NCBI RefSeq assembly: GCF_022201045.2
Contig: NC_068556.1
Location: forward strand, 2,830,001-2,894,000
Length of the DNA stretch: 64,000 bases
Reading direction: 5' to 3'
From: Citrus sinensis
Lineage: Eukaryota > Streptophyta > Magnoliopsida > Sapindales > Rutaceae
Below are positions 47,761 through 59,711 of the stretch, in pieces. Within the stretch, counting starts at the first letter, position 1. Every line of letters begins with the position of its first letter. The position numbers were made by a program, and so were the translations under genes. The notes beneath the pieces are model-generated. The model was not told where the DNA came from and made no database searches. It saw only the letters and a list, made by a program, of their open reading frames with translations.

Positions 47761-50700
47761 ATGGCAGGAGTGAGCATCCGAATTAGAAGCTTAATGGGTT
47801 TTAGGCGGCTGTTTCAGACTCTGGATTGGTCGATTTAAGCATGGACGGCTATCAATACACATGGGAGAGGTCTCGGGGCACGGTTGACTGGGTGGAGGAG
47901 CGTTTGGACAGAGCTTTGGCTTCCAGCGCTTGGATTTCCCTTTTCCCGAAAGCTAGAGTGTTGAGCTTGGAGGCTATGTGTTCAGATCACCTGCCAATTT
48001 TTTTGGACCCATTCCCGCAAACTCATTATCCTAGGCTTAAGCGGTTCAGATTTGAGAAAGTTTGGCTTCGTGAGCAGGATTGTGTGGAGGTTGTTACAAA
48101 GAGTTGGGAGTTAACTGCTTGGCTTTCAATTCAATCCAAACTTTCTTTTTGTGGGTCTGAGCTTATGCGTTGGGGTAGTCATCTTGCTTGTGATTTTATT
48201 AAGTGGCTGGCACCTTGTAAGCAAAAAATGGGGTCTCTTCGGGGGTGTCGAGATCAAACGAGTTTGGCTGAATTTGTGGAAACAAGGAAGCGGTACAATG
48301 AATTGTTGCACAACCATGAGGTGTTTTGGAAACAAAGGTCAAAGTCACTATGGTTGAAGGAAGGGGACATGAACTCTCGGTATTTTCATTCCATTGCTTT
48401 TACGAGGAACGAAAGAATATGATTAGGCGACTACGGAACAACTCCGGTCAGTGGTGCACTAATTCGGCTGAGGTAAATTCATTACTTGTGGAGTATTTCT
48501 CAAATTTGTACCACTCAGAAGGAAATGCTAGTGAGGATATCTTGGCCTGTGTTGCTACTAAGATCACGGCTGAACAAAACCAGGAGTTGCTGGAGCCATT
48601 CACGGCTACTGATGTTCGAGATGCGCTCTTTAGTATGCACCCCGATAAATCCCCAGGGCTGGATGGAATGAACCCTGCATTCTTTCAGAAGTTTTGGCAC
48701 ATTGTTGGAGGTGACGTGACTGCTGCGTGCTTGAGCTTCATTGATACATGTGAGTTTTTTGTTGGATTAAATGTTACTGCTATAGCTTGATTCCAAAAAA
48801 CTCTTAGCCCGAGTATTTAACAGATTTACGACCAATAGCTTTGTCTAATATTCTTTACAAGATTGTGGCTAAGATGTTAGCTAATCGCATTAAGGGTGTT
48901 CTTAACTCGATTATTTCTGAAAATCAAAGTGCTTTTGTACCTGGGAGAGCTATTACTGATAACATCCTAATCTTGGCAGAGATTATGCATTATTTAAAGC
49001 AGAAGAGGCAAGGGAAGACAGGGATTGCAGCTTTAAAAATTGACATGTCCAAGGCATATGATATGATTGAGTGGAGTTTCTTAAGGACTATGATGTTGAA
49101 GTTGGGATTTGCTGAGAGATGGGTTGAGTTAATCCTTTTGTGTGTGTCTACTGTTACTTATAAGGTTCTCTGAGGCAATGAGGAAGTGAGTCATGTTGTC
49201 CCTAGTAGGGGTTTGAGGCAGGGAGATCCTTTGTCTCTATATTTGTTCATCATTTGTGCTGAAGGTTTGAGTTCATTACTTCGAAAACACGAAAGGGCAG
49301 GTTTGGTTCATGGAGTTCGGGTGGTTAGGGGAGCTCCGATAATGAATCATCTCTTTTTTGCGGATGACTGTTTTTTTTTTTTAAGGCAAATGTACAAGAG
49401 GCTCGGATAATAAAACAGTTATTGGCTATCTATGGGGTAGCCTCGGGTCAAGTGGTGAATTATAATAAATCATCGATCTCTTTTAGTGCAAATGGTAGTG
49501 TTGCCTCGACTCAGTAAGTGTGCGATATTCTGGAGGTAGCAGTTACAAGCAATCATGGCTCTTACCTTGGCCTGCCATCTTCTATTGGTTAAAACAAGAA
49601 TGAGGCTTTTCCGCTTCATCTGTGACAAGGTTTGGCGACGTCTACAAGGCTGGAATCAGAAGCTATTATTTAGAGCGGGGAAAGAAATTTTATTGAAAAC
49701 AGTTGCACAGGCAATGCCTAACTATGCAATGAACTTATATCTTTTTCCTTTGTAGCTTTGTCGAGAGTTGGAGCGCATGATGAATTCATTTTGGTGGGGT
49801 AATAATTGAAATGGTAGCAGAGGTATAAATTGGATGCGGTGGGAGAAATTATGTAAACCTAAAGTTTATGGTGGTATTGGCTTTAAGCAGCTACACTATT
49901 ATAACATTGTGATGCTTGGAAAGCAAGGCTGGAGGCTTCTATCTAATCCCGATAGTTTGGTGGCGCACATTCTTAAAGCTAGATACCACCCGCTGTCCTC
50001 TTTTGGTAAAACTACTGTGGGAAGCAATCCTAACTATGCTTGGTGGTCTATTATGGCAGCACATACAGTGATTATCCAAGGTAGCCGCATTCAAATCGGT
50101 AATGGACATCAGACCACGATTGGGGGCTCTCTTTGGCTTCCAGATCTAGATCATGGTTATGTTACTACTCCCTTGCCTGATGTTATAGTCGATGCTCCAG
50201 TAAACAACCTCATGACACCAGGGCAACGCAACTGGGATTTGGACATGCTGGTTGATATTTTTAATGATAGAGATCAAGCTCTTATTACCCAAATTCCTTT
50301 GAGCAGCAGAAGAGATGATGATGCCTGGTACTGGTCTGCTAATTCTAGAGGTTTATTTACTGTTCGTAGTTGTTACAAGATTTTAGCTTATCTATCTGAG
50401 CCTCCTTCTAGCAATGTTTGGCAAAAAGTTTGGAAACTTAAAGTCCCTGCTAAAGTTAAGCATTTTATTTGGTGTGCGGTGGTTAATGTCTTGCCCACTG
50501 CGGATAATTTACGGCGTTGTCAAGTTGAGGTACCATCTGTCTGTCCCATTTGTAACGCATATGATGAAATTGTTGCCCATTGTCTTGTGAATTGCTCATT
50601 TGCTAAATCATGCTGGCTTTTGTCTCCAATTGGATATGTGGGGGGCTGTGAGAATTTTATGGATTGGTTGGAGGGTATCTTTTCCCGCTATAGTAGTGAT

Positions 50701-51397
50701 GATTGTGACCTTGCTGCCATGACTTGTTGGAGTCTTTGGGAGAATAAAAATGCTAAGGTTTGGAAGAATAGAAAAGGGAGGCTATCTAGTGTCCTTAATT
50801 TAGCTGGCCAGGTTCTTTTTCAATGGAAATCTGTGAGGAAGCTACAGGTGTTTGATAACAATTCTGTTTCATCTTCTCATGGTGCGGTGTGTTGGCAAAG
50901 GCCTTGTGTGTGGTGGTTTAAATGTAATGTTGATGCAACAACCTTCTTGTCTAGTGGCACGATTATGTATGGGGCTGTAATTCAAAATTCTGAGGGTGAA
51001 TTTGTTACTGCAAGGAGTAATTGGCTTATTAGCAGTTTTGGTGCTCGGGAGGCTGAAGCCATTGGCGTGCGAGAGATACTCAGCTGGCTCAAGGGGTTAC
51101 CCTTCCTTCATGTTATTATTGAAATGGATAGTTTACAAGTTTTCACTGCTTTAACTATGGATAGTTTTAGTCCTAATGGTTTTGGTCTTCTTATTGATGA
51201 TTGTAGAGCATTAGCTCAATCCTTAGGAGATGTTACTTTCTCTTTTGTTAGGAGATCTGCGAACTCTGCCGCTCATTCTGTTACTAGGGTGGGAGGTTTT
51301 TTGTCAGGTCTGGGAGAGTGGAGGCTTATTCCACCTCCTTCGTTGGTTTCTCAGTTATTGTTTTAATGAAGTTCTTGTTTCCCTAAAAAAAAAAAAA
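47761..51397 (+). mobile_element. 5'-truncated L1-type LINE with RNase H domain
   Basis: A non-LTR retrotransposon remnant with a 3' A run and a 9-bp target duplication, aactaatgc (47752-47760 and 51398-51406). Pieces of its ORF2 are, in order: the C-terminal part of the endonuclease (DWVEERLDRALAS... SDHLPIFLDP, about 47826-48020); the reverse transcriptase (SENQSAFVPGRAITDNI, DMSKAYD, RGLRQGDPLS, LFFADD, about 48600-49390); a zf-RVT domain (CPICNAYDEIVAHCLVNC); and a plant-type RNase H (CNVDAT, REAEA, IEMDSLQV, RRSANSAAH, about 50920-51340). Stops and frameshifts at about 47820, 48420, 48790, 49170, 49410 and 49755 kill the frame; the last 510 codons are intact. The N-terminal endonuclease and ORF1 are missing, as is usual after incomplete reverse transcription. 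It landed between the two Mpv17-type genes. Confidence 0.93.
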
Positions 51398-51406
51398 AAC
51401 TAATGC

Positions 51407-52336
51407 TTGAATATTAAAACTCATCCTATATTTTCGTAGTTTTTATTTTTTAACTTCTTATTCTTCTAATCTATTTCCGTGATCTTGAGTAGAAAGTAAG
51501 GGTAATATCGTCCTTTCATCAACTCAGCCCAATAAGCAACTTGATTGGGTCGGCTGTGGGCCATAGGCTCCGGCGGCTTCAACCATTTTACTATTGGTTA
51601 ACAATATCTAGGTCCCCTAAGTTCTATAAAATCACTAATAAGCATAATTTGTAATAATATTTTTTACACGGGTTCACACTAAACGATTGTGTTAAAACAT
51701 ATCTATTGAGAATCAATTATTTAGGAATACGAACATTTGAGTTCCAACTTGAACTCAATATCAAATGTCAATCATTTATCGGATGTCCAAAATCAACTTA
51801 CTCGTGTACTTTAGAAAATCTAGAATTTTTCCGTTTATAAAATTATTCAATTTCTTGTGTTGTAACAAACATAAACAGCCAGGTGCAGGAACCTAACTCC
51901 ATTCATATGAAACATTTCAGCGAAAAGCTCTGTCTACTGATAGAATTATTGGACAACCTTTTTCTCTGTGCACAAAATCAGCATCCATAATACAACAGCA
52001 GCAGCCGCAGCAGTAACAAACATCTGAAAAATCAAGAATCTGTTGCTAAAACCTCAGTAGCATCAAAGTTATGTCGTTGTAAAGAAATTTGTAACAGATT
52101 GTCAAAACTGCAACATGCAGCTCCAAGTTCACATCTGAACTTAGCCAATGGCTATATAACAGTAATTTGTTTTCCTGCCAAGAAATCTAAGACCCAAATC
52201 TCTGTTAAGGTCAATACCATCCTACTCAGGTATATTTTTCATCTGTATATATTCCCAACTAAAATACCATAAGCACTATGGGCACAGTCAAAAAGCAAAA
52301 CTTATTAATGAGAGAGCAATATATGAGGAGTGGCCC
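51407..52336. other. Spacer and 3' flank of the intact Mpv17-type gene
   Basis: It includes the likely 3' UTR of the minus-strand gene to the right. The first roughly 500 bp are AT-rich spacer continuing from the LINE insertion site. No gene seen; the 62-codon plus-strand frame at 52278-52466 is a shadow of exon 3. Confidence 0.5.
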
Positions 52337-54156
52337 TCATCCGTCGTGGCCTTTCTTTTCCTTTGAAGGTAGAAAAGATTTAATCCATTGCTTCCAAGGG
52401 GCATCCTCTTGTTGCTCAATCCATGACAAAAAACAACTGTCCAACAAGCAAAAGATATTAACATAGAGGAGCTGATATGGCACTGGCACAAACCGAAAAT
52501 TTGCAACTTGAAGAAGCGGCCATAGACCTCCTTCCAGTATCAAAGCTGGTAAGAAATCCCTTTTCACATCTTCCTTAACTTGAGGAAAGCTCTTTCCAGC
52601 AGCAAAACCCATGTAAGAGAAAAAGACTAGCAAATCCAAAGGTCCAAAGAGACCCCCATCAATGGCAACTTTAGTAGCAACAAAACGAGGAGAATTTGGT
52701 TGCATTAGAAATCTATTCCTTATAAATCGGTCCAAACCTTCATACCTGTAAAAGATTAGTAAGAACTAAATTATTAATGAGAGAGAGACATATACTATTT
52801 GATGAACAAAATGCATGAAATTCTCTTTCTCCCTCCCTCTATTTCTTTGACACTCAGATGTCCACACAATGATGTTAAGAATAAACACTCCAAAGGCCAG
52901 AAAATTTGGTCATATGAACAACTCTCAGTGAAACGACAATGCAGCAACTTATTGAACAAACTAGAAATTTCAGAACATAACCATTCATGAACTCCATAAT
53001 TAAATCAGGCACATCCACCCAAAAGAGTACCACAGTTTACATGATTGGGGAAAAATTGCAAAATTAACTCGCCATCTCTCTCCCAACACAACAATCCAAA
53101 CTATTTCCCCAATTTATTAGGTAGAGAAAGTTATCAAATTGTTCATAAGACGTAAGCAGTTAACTAACTAATGTAAGAATCACTTACCAGAAGTGCCCAA
53201 CAGGTCCAACAAACGCAAACCCAAAAAAGCTTGTTTTAGCCACTCGGTTCCAGTTGAGCTTTAGTTCATTGTTTCCATTCCCTGTATCCTCAGTGGATTT
53301 TTCATTCTATCAAAGACCATAAACTAATTAACAGTGAATCACTTACAACATCCTAAAAATATATGTAGTAAAGACACATGCATCATCATGAGACATGAAA
53401 ACTATCATGTTCAAGAAATGAAGCCTAAAGAAAGTATTTGCAAAGCATGAACAACACATAAATTGAAGATATCACATAATACTCTTGCAAAAAAATTCCT
53501 AGAATTATATTCAAATAATTAGCCAATCCACTTCTAGTCTGTAACCTAGAACCACCATTCCAGATAAAAATGTCACGGCATTGACACTTTCGACAAATTG
53601 CAGTGTCAAAACAGATTCTGCAAACTATACTAGAGATACTAAAGAATTATAAAGAAAGATTGAACCAAAAGTAGCGCTATATGGAATATAAAATCCACAC
53701 TAATAGGCCATACCTATCAACCCACATAAATAGAAAGATCAAAGATTGTTATCTAACAAAATAGAGATACAGCAAAAACCCTTCTTGCTCTTTTCAAATG
53801 CGTTTACGAATTAGGATCACACCCGTCAACCTAATTAACAATTCAACGCTTGATACAACCAATCATGCCTTTGATTCAAAAGGGTTCAATGCAAGAAATT
53901 ATATAACAGCAGTTTCTTAAGTAATGTAAAATGAAAGCTTCTCAAAAGTAATAAGAATTTTGATTTCTTGAAAAGGGTAACAACTATCAAGAAAGAAATT
54001 AATTACCTGATTGTGAAGACGATTCTGGGCAGTAAGGTGAGTGATTGACTGAGCAGCTACATCGCCAAAACCCCAAATCAAACCAGAGCTAACCACTTGT
54101 GTCTTCACTGGATGTACGGCCAAACAATTCTGATACCATTTCCACAGCCTCAGCAT
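52337..54156 (-). CDS. Mpv17/PMP22-family membrane protein
   Basis: Three exons in coding order: 54156-54007, 53306-53188 and 52745-52337, all GT-AG, giving 225 residues. Mpv17/PMP22 proteins are small four-helix membrane proteins of peroxisomes or mitochondria, thought to affect membrane permeability. It starts MLRLWKWYQNCLAVHPVKTQ. Family hallmarks are GLIWGFGDVAAQ, GFAFVGPVGHFWYEGLDRFI, KVAIDGGLFGPLDLL and the WxxWP-like region LEGGLWPLLQVANFRFVP, with SWIEQQEDAPWKQW near the end. As I recall it is closest to Arabidopsis At3g24570. ATG 54156 is the only in-frame ATG near the start; the frame stays open upstream but without one. A decayed tandem copy lies at 44661-47593 on the same strand. 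Confidence 0.94.
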
Positions 54157-56067
54157 TTTCTTATTTCTCAGTGGCAAAGAAGAAGAGCAAATAAAGAAAC
54201 AAAATGGAATGAAGCAAGTGATTATTATTATTATTATGATTTATATTATGGGTCGTTTCTTTTCAGGACTTTCTTGCTGTTTGTTATGTGATTACTGTAC
54301 TGACCGGCGGTTGAAGTTGAATAAGTGAATATATTAAGCGAATTTTACATTGCTATCCTTAATCCAATCCTTAATTACAGATTTTGTTTTTAGAAATAAC
54401 TATAAATCTAGGTTTTATATATAAAAAAAAAGTTACCACACTTATAATTTTTATCACAAATGCTACCGTTAAGTGCTTGAGTAAATTATAAATCACTCTG
54501 ATGTTGAACGGTGGAGGACACCTTATTTTCTTCTCAAAATTGCAAATGTAACTCTTCAAAATACCCGTGTGTTGTAGGAGTGTTTTCTTTGAAATTTTTG
54601 AAATTGAATATGGACTTTGATTATGGATTTATGCTTGGACTATTTAATTTATTAATGGTTGTAATGTTATATGTTAATATTAAAAAAATGCTTAATTAAA
54701 TTAACGAAAAAGCTTCTTAATTAAATAATAATAATAATAATAAGGGTGAGATTAGTAGAACCTAATAAAATACTCATTAAACCTGTTTTTAATATCTTTT
54801 TATTATTAGATATAGATTCTCCTTCAAATATAAGTTTGATACACTTACAACTAAATTTAAGTGGATTGCGATACTGATCACTCTCAATTTTATTTTTTTT
54901 AAAAAAAAAGAGTTAACCCCCTTGCACTAACAATTTAAGTTCTTTTACAATAAAATCGTTCATACTACTCTTAATCAAATTAAGTTATTTTACAAATCAT
55001 AAATATCTATGAAAATTAAATGTTATGTATGTATTATGACAATATTGTCTTTAATAAGTTGAGTTAATTACCTAATTTATGTAATTTTTTATTTTTATTT
55101 TCATTATTTACGTTTTTATTTATTCTATGTTTCAAAAGTTATGTTAATTTGACAATTTTGTTTTCATATTTTTTTTATTTGACAATATTGTTTCAAAATG
55201 AAATATCTGTGTTTCAAAAGTCCATAATTTATTTTAACATATTGAGTCCATTACCTATTATATAGTTGTAGTTATTAAAATAACTTAAATTGACTGGGGG
55301 TAGTATGGACCTTTTTATCGTAAAAGAACTTAAATAGTTATGTAAGAAATTTAAGTGTAACATTTTAAAATATGAAGAAAATAAATGTCACACCTCATTT
55401 AAGTTTGGGTATAAATATTTCTTATTTATATTTATGGAGAAATCTAATAATTTTTCCATAAATGAAAGAGCGGTACTCCACATTCTAAATTTTTTATCAT
55501 AAAAAATTATTTCAAATGATGTGACATTCACAAGTTGGTTGGTAAAATAATACAATTAATTCATTTAAAACTTATAAAAAATTACCAACCACTCAATTAA
55601 TAACACATAATTTAAGATTAAAAAATTTAAAATATCTATCATTTCTATACTATAACTAGAACAAAGACCCCCTCTATCCCACAACTGTCCCTTCAAATTC
55701 AAGATTACCAACAAAAATATTTGCAGATGCTTTTGGAGATTTACAAAAGCATGTTTAAGCACCATCATCAATTAGAAAAGAAGTATTAACGATTTCGTTA
55801 GAATAAAAACAAAATTAGACCAAATTGCCAACACATATACATACATATGTAGTATTCACAATTCCCAACGAATCATTGAACTTTCTTCCATGCCTAAAAC
55901 TAACGAATTTATTGTTGTGATAAAATTTGTAATTTAGTATGATTCAAATACAAGTATTTTCATTACAAGTTAAGTATTTTTTAAATAGCGTTCCATGATA
56001 AAATGTTTTGAGAATTTTGTTGGCGAATAAATACAAAATTGGAGTAAGCCATTGCAACAATGGAGAA
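54157..56067. other. Upstream spacer of the Mpv17-type gene
   Basis: AT-rich DNA with an (AAT)n run near 54726-54742. The promoter of the minus-strand gene must lie in the first few hundred bases, but I see no clear core motif. No other gene seen. Confidence 0.5.
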
Positions 56068-56077
56068 ATTAGGATAA

Positions 56078-56686
56078 GGGTAATTTTTAAAAACCTCCCC
56101 TGAGGTTTGGGCTTGTTACAAGTAGATGGCGAGAATTTATTTATTTGTAAAAAACCCCCTACCGTCAGTTAACTTTAATATTGACCGTTAGTTGACTGTG
56201 CAAAGACAATATTACCCTTAACAACAGTTTATAGACGGAAATAACTAAAAAAAAATTAAAATTGTTGGCTATTTTACCCTCTTTAAATTATTGATATTTT
56301 CTTAAAGTTCCTACAAAAAAAATAAAATTAAAAATTTGAAAAATCCTCTTTAAATTATTGATATTTTCTTAAAGTTCATAAAAAAAAAATTAAAAACTTG
56401 AAAATGAAATAGTTATAATCTTTACTTATGATATTGTAAATCTTTGGAATTGACAAAGATAAAATTGTCAAAAAATGGGATTTGTACTTTTTGCGCCAAC
56501 AATTTTAATTTTTTTTTAGTTATTTATGTCTACAAACTGTTGTTAAGGGTAATATTGTCTTTGCACAGTCAACTAACGGTCAATGTTAAAGTTAACTGAC
56601 GGTAGGGGATTTTTTACAAATAAATAAATTCTCGCCATCTACTTGCAACAAGTCCAAACCTCAGGGGAGGTTTTTAAAAATTACCC
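56078..56686. repeat. MULE-like fold-back MITE, 609 bp
   Basis: The left arm (56078-56270, starting gggtaatttttaaaaacctc) and the reverse complement of the right arm (56496-56686) are nearly identical over about 190 bp; I count fewer than ten differences by eye. It is flanked by a perfect 10-bp duplication, attaggataa (56068-56077 and 56687-56696), the 9-10 bp length of Mutator-like elements. The middle carries a tandem pair with a period of about 66 bp (ctctttaaattattgatatt at about 56279 and 56346). Non-coding. Such long arms would form a near-perfect hairpin if transcribed. Confidence 0.93.
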
Positions 56687-56696
56687 ATTAGGATAA

Positions 56697-57670
56697 AGTC
56701 ATAAAATCAGAAAAAAATGGTGAGATGGAAACTAAAAAAAATTGTAAAAAAAAAAATACTTAAGACATGTATATTAGATATTTTAGTGAGTTATTGAATA
56801 TTTTGATGGGTTTAAATAACTTATCGTAATAACAACATTAAATAAGGATTTTTTTTCAATTTACAATTATTGTAACATTCAACTCGATTTTTCGATGGAA
56901 AAAGTGAGTAACAGAGTGGTGGAGTCAAGTGGGCCAAGACGGGTAATTAGGAGGAAGTTAGGGGTCGTCCTTTTATCATCTCTGCCCAATAGACGGGTGA
57001 TTGAGCCCGGCTCATTGACTGCGGCCAATTGGTCCAAAATAAAACAAGAGTAGAGCTTCTAACATCCCTTCAAAAATTTTATCAAATTCTTTTTTTTCAA
57101 TTATTCTGGTTTTAATACTAAAAAATACCAATTTTCTATTAAGTTCCATTTACCTTTTTTTTTTTTCCCCTAGTTTATTCTAATTTAACAATTTTAAATT
57201 AGCCACCCCTGACGATGGAGATGATGAGTTTGTAGAACCATATAAAGTCAAGTGGATATTCTTGATGGTTCCTCCAATTGTGAACGTTGAACTTGGGAAA
57301 ATATATAAGTTGCTGAATGCAACAAGCATACGCATGAGATAATACATCGGGCAAAAGTTTTAAAACAGGTTTGTTTTTTAGATTTTTCTTGCCCGTAAAT
57401 CAAATTGAAGTCTTACTTTTGCATAGATAAAGAGTCAAAACAATGAAAAAAAACAGAAAAGAAAAGAAAAGGACTTGTTGACTTTTCCCATTTTATAGAG
57501 AAAGAAGCAGCCCAAGAGTTTGTAGAAAATAAAAGTACCATCATCATGTTGAGTTTGAAGAGAGAGAAACTCTGTAGATGAGCTTAAATATATGTTTTGT
57601 CCTTTAATGGAATTGCCAATAAAAAGAAAGACAGCGTTCTAAGAAAAAATAACACCCAAAAAAAAAAAAA
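56697..57670. other. Intergenic spacer, no gene seen
   Basis: At 57050-57100 the sequence agagtagagcttctaacatc resembles the left end of the AACACCC-type MITE family, but I found no matching right end, so it may be a solitary remnant. A purine-rich A/G stretch lies near 57440-57475. No ORF supported. Confidence 0.5.
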
Positions 57671-58099
57671 CCATCCAGAGCTTTTAACACCCCTCTAAAA
57701 TTTTTAACCATTCTTTTGAATTTATACCCCAGTTTAATTTATAAAATAGTAACCATACCCTTAAAATCAACCATCTTCCATATAAAATTTAATTTAAAGG
57801 GAATATTTTTGTTAAGTTTTATGCGCTTAATTTTTTAAAATCTTAAATTAATTTTTGCTTATTATAGTTTCTATCCCCATAATCCTAAACTTTTGTGTGT
57901 GTGTATTTCAATTAAAATTTAAAATATAAATATAAATTATGAAATGGGATGGGTGTAAAATACTTTTTGAAAGAAGTTTAATTGAAATTTCGTTTAAAAG
58001 AAAAAAATTAATTAATCTGTCTTTGGTTGTTTGGGAAATTTTAATTTAAAAGGGGTTTTACTAGAAATTTTGAAGGGTGTAAAAAGGACTACTCTATGG
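57671..58099 (+). repeat. MITE, about 430 bp, AACACCC-type inverted repeats
   Basis: The left end ccatccagagcttttaacac and the reverse complement of the right end (ccatagagtagtcctttttacaccc, given in part) pair as diverged terminal inverted repeats of about 45 bp. The interior phrase caattaaaatttaaaatata, then gaaatgggatgggtgtaaaa, is shared with the copy at 26369-26804. Non-coding. Target duplication not clear. Confidence 0.65.
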
Positions 58100-58554
58100 A
58101 GGAACATAATAACGTTGAGATCCCTAAGGATAGGCTAAAATCCCATGCGGTTCCTAGTTTAAGAATGTCCAATTTCATTTAAAATCCATTAATAAACTCA
58201 ATTAGTTTTTTCAATTTTTTTTGGGGGGAAAATGCTACTTCGTTTATAAAATTTCGACAAACAGCATGAAAAGAAATGTCCTGAAAAAAGTAAGTTACAC
58301 ATAATTACCATGATATTTAGTTTTTTTTTTTATAATTTTATCAAAATTTTATAACTCAAATTTTGTGTTCAAAGCATCGTCGTCGTCGTCGTCATCATTA
58401 TAGTAATGGACTCTAGATACATTTACTTTTTAAAATAAAATTTTAGAAAATTAAGCTCTATTTTCATATGAGCATGAACCCACATCCTTAACATATGTTG
58501 AGTATGTAGGTTATCACCCCATAACAAACCCCATACAATAAATTCAATTGTTCT

Positions 58555-58614
58555 AATAATATTGTCTATACATTACTTAAAATGAATAATATTGTCTATA
58601 CATTACTTAAAATA
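58555..58614. repeat. 30-bp tandem duplication
   Basis: Two adjacent copies, aataatattgtctatacatt... (58555-58584 and 58585-58614), identical except for the last base. Confidence 0.95.
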
Positions 58615-59506
58615 ACTTTAACTATTAATAAATTTATTATACTGTTTTGCCAACTACTCATCACACATTATATATTTATTCACCTAATTTTATTTATTCA
58701 AGTCATGCTTTTCTCTAAAAAAAGATTAGTATGTAGTTAAAATACTAAATTTTCTCGTCATCATAAGTGGGGTTTTAAATCTCTTGTATCTACCCTAAGT
58801 TTTAATAGTTGAATCAAATCTTCTCCCGTGTTGTCATCAAATTGTACCTCTCATATTAATTATTCTAAACAGTAGGGACCCAGAGGTTATTTACCTCAAA
58901 TAATATTTTATTCGAGCCCATTCTTAAAATTTAAAATGAAAAAATAATAATAATAGAAATTTGTAACGAAAAAAAAAAGAAAAGCAAAATTGTCGAGAAT
59001 TGCAGCCTCACCTTTTGGCTTTCTTATCTACTGTTGTTTGTGTTTGTTTTGTTAGCAATATTTGTGGATAATTTTTTTTTTTTGGATATTATGATTGTCC
59101 ACGCACTATACCTTCAGTCTCAGAAATTCAAACTCCATCCCTCCCTCACTGTAGCCAAGAGGTACAACACTGTTAGTAGTTTTTGTTAATCCTCTTCAAA
59201 TGATCCTTCACTTGGTGCCCAAAAAGGTTTATTACTTGGGTATTTTTTTTTTTCATTTTTTTCCTTGTGCTTTACTGTCTTTAAGGTTAACTATTTTGAA
59301 CTTGAGAGAAGATTATTTAGCTGTTGTAGTGTTTAAGAGATTTTGTTTGATTTATAATGTCTTGAACTATTTGCTATAATAGTTGTTGAAATTTTGCCAT
59401 ATCAAATACCCAAATGGGCTTTTCATTTACTGAGCTTATTTGTATGAAACAAAAAATTCCTTATGATGTGAGTGAGTGGCTCTTTAGATTTGGGCTTGGC
59501 CAACAT

Positions 59507-59557
59507 ACTAATCTGATTTATGAACTAATCTGATTTATGAACTAATCTGATTTATGA
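59507..59557. repeat. 17-bp unit repeated three times
   Basis: actaatctgatttatga occurs three times in perfect tandem, about 150 bp upstream of the PPR start codon, probably in its leader or core promoter. Confidence 0.95.
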
Positions 59558-59711
59558 ACTTGCTGATATATCCGTTGTTGTTTCTCTAGGATTTTTTTAT
59601 GAGGGAATGTGGTGGTGGATAAAGTTTCAAGTTCTGGCCTTTGCATGAAATTTGTTCAGAGATCAGATTGCTTGAGATTTTCAGCTTGACGAGGACAAAC
59701 TGAGAGGATCT

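Larger units (their letters stand above)
58100..59711. other. Spacer and 5' flank of the PPR gene
   Basis: It contains a 30-bp tandem duplication at 58555-58614, a (GTC)n run near 58378-58393 and a 17-bp triplication at 59507-59557. The last few hundred bases probably hold the promoter and 5' leader of the PPR gene. No separate gene seen. Confidence 0.5.

Noticed and set aside
59507-59557. CRISPR-like or satellite array
   Set aside because: Three head-to-tail 17-bp units with no spacers in plant DNA; a simple tandem repeat.
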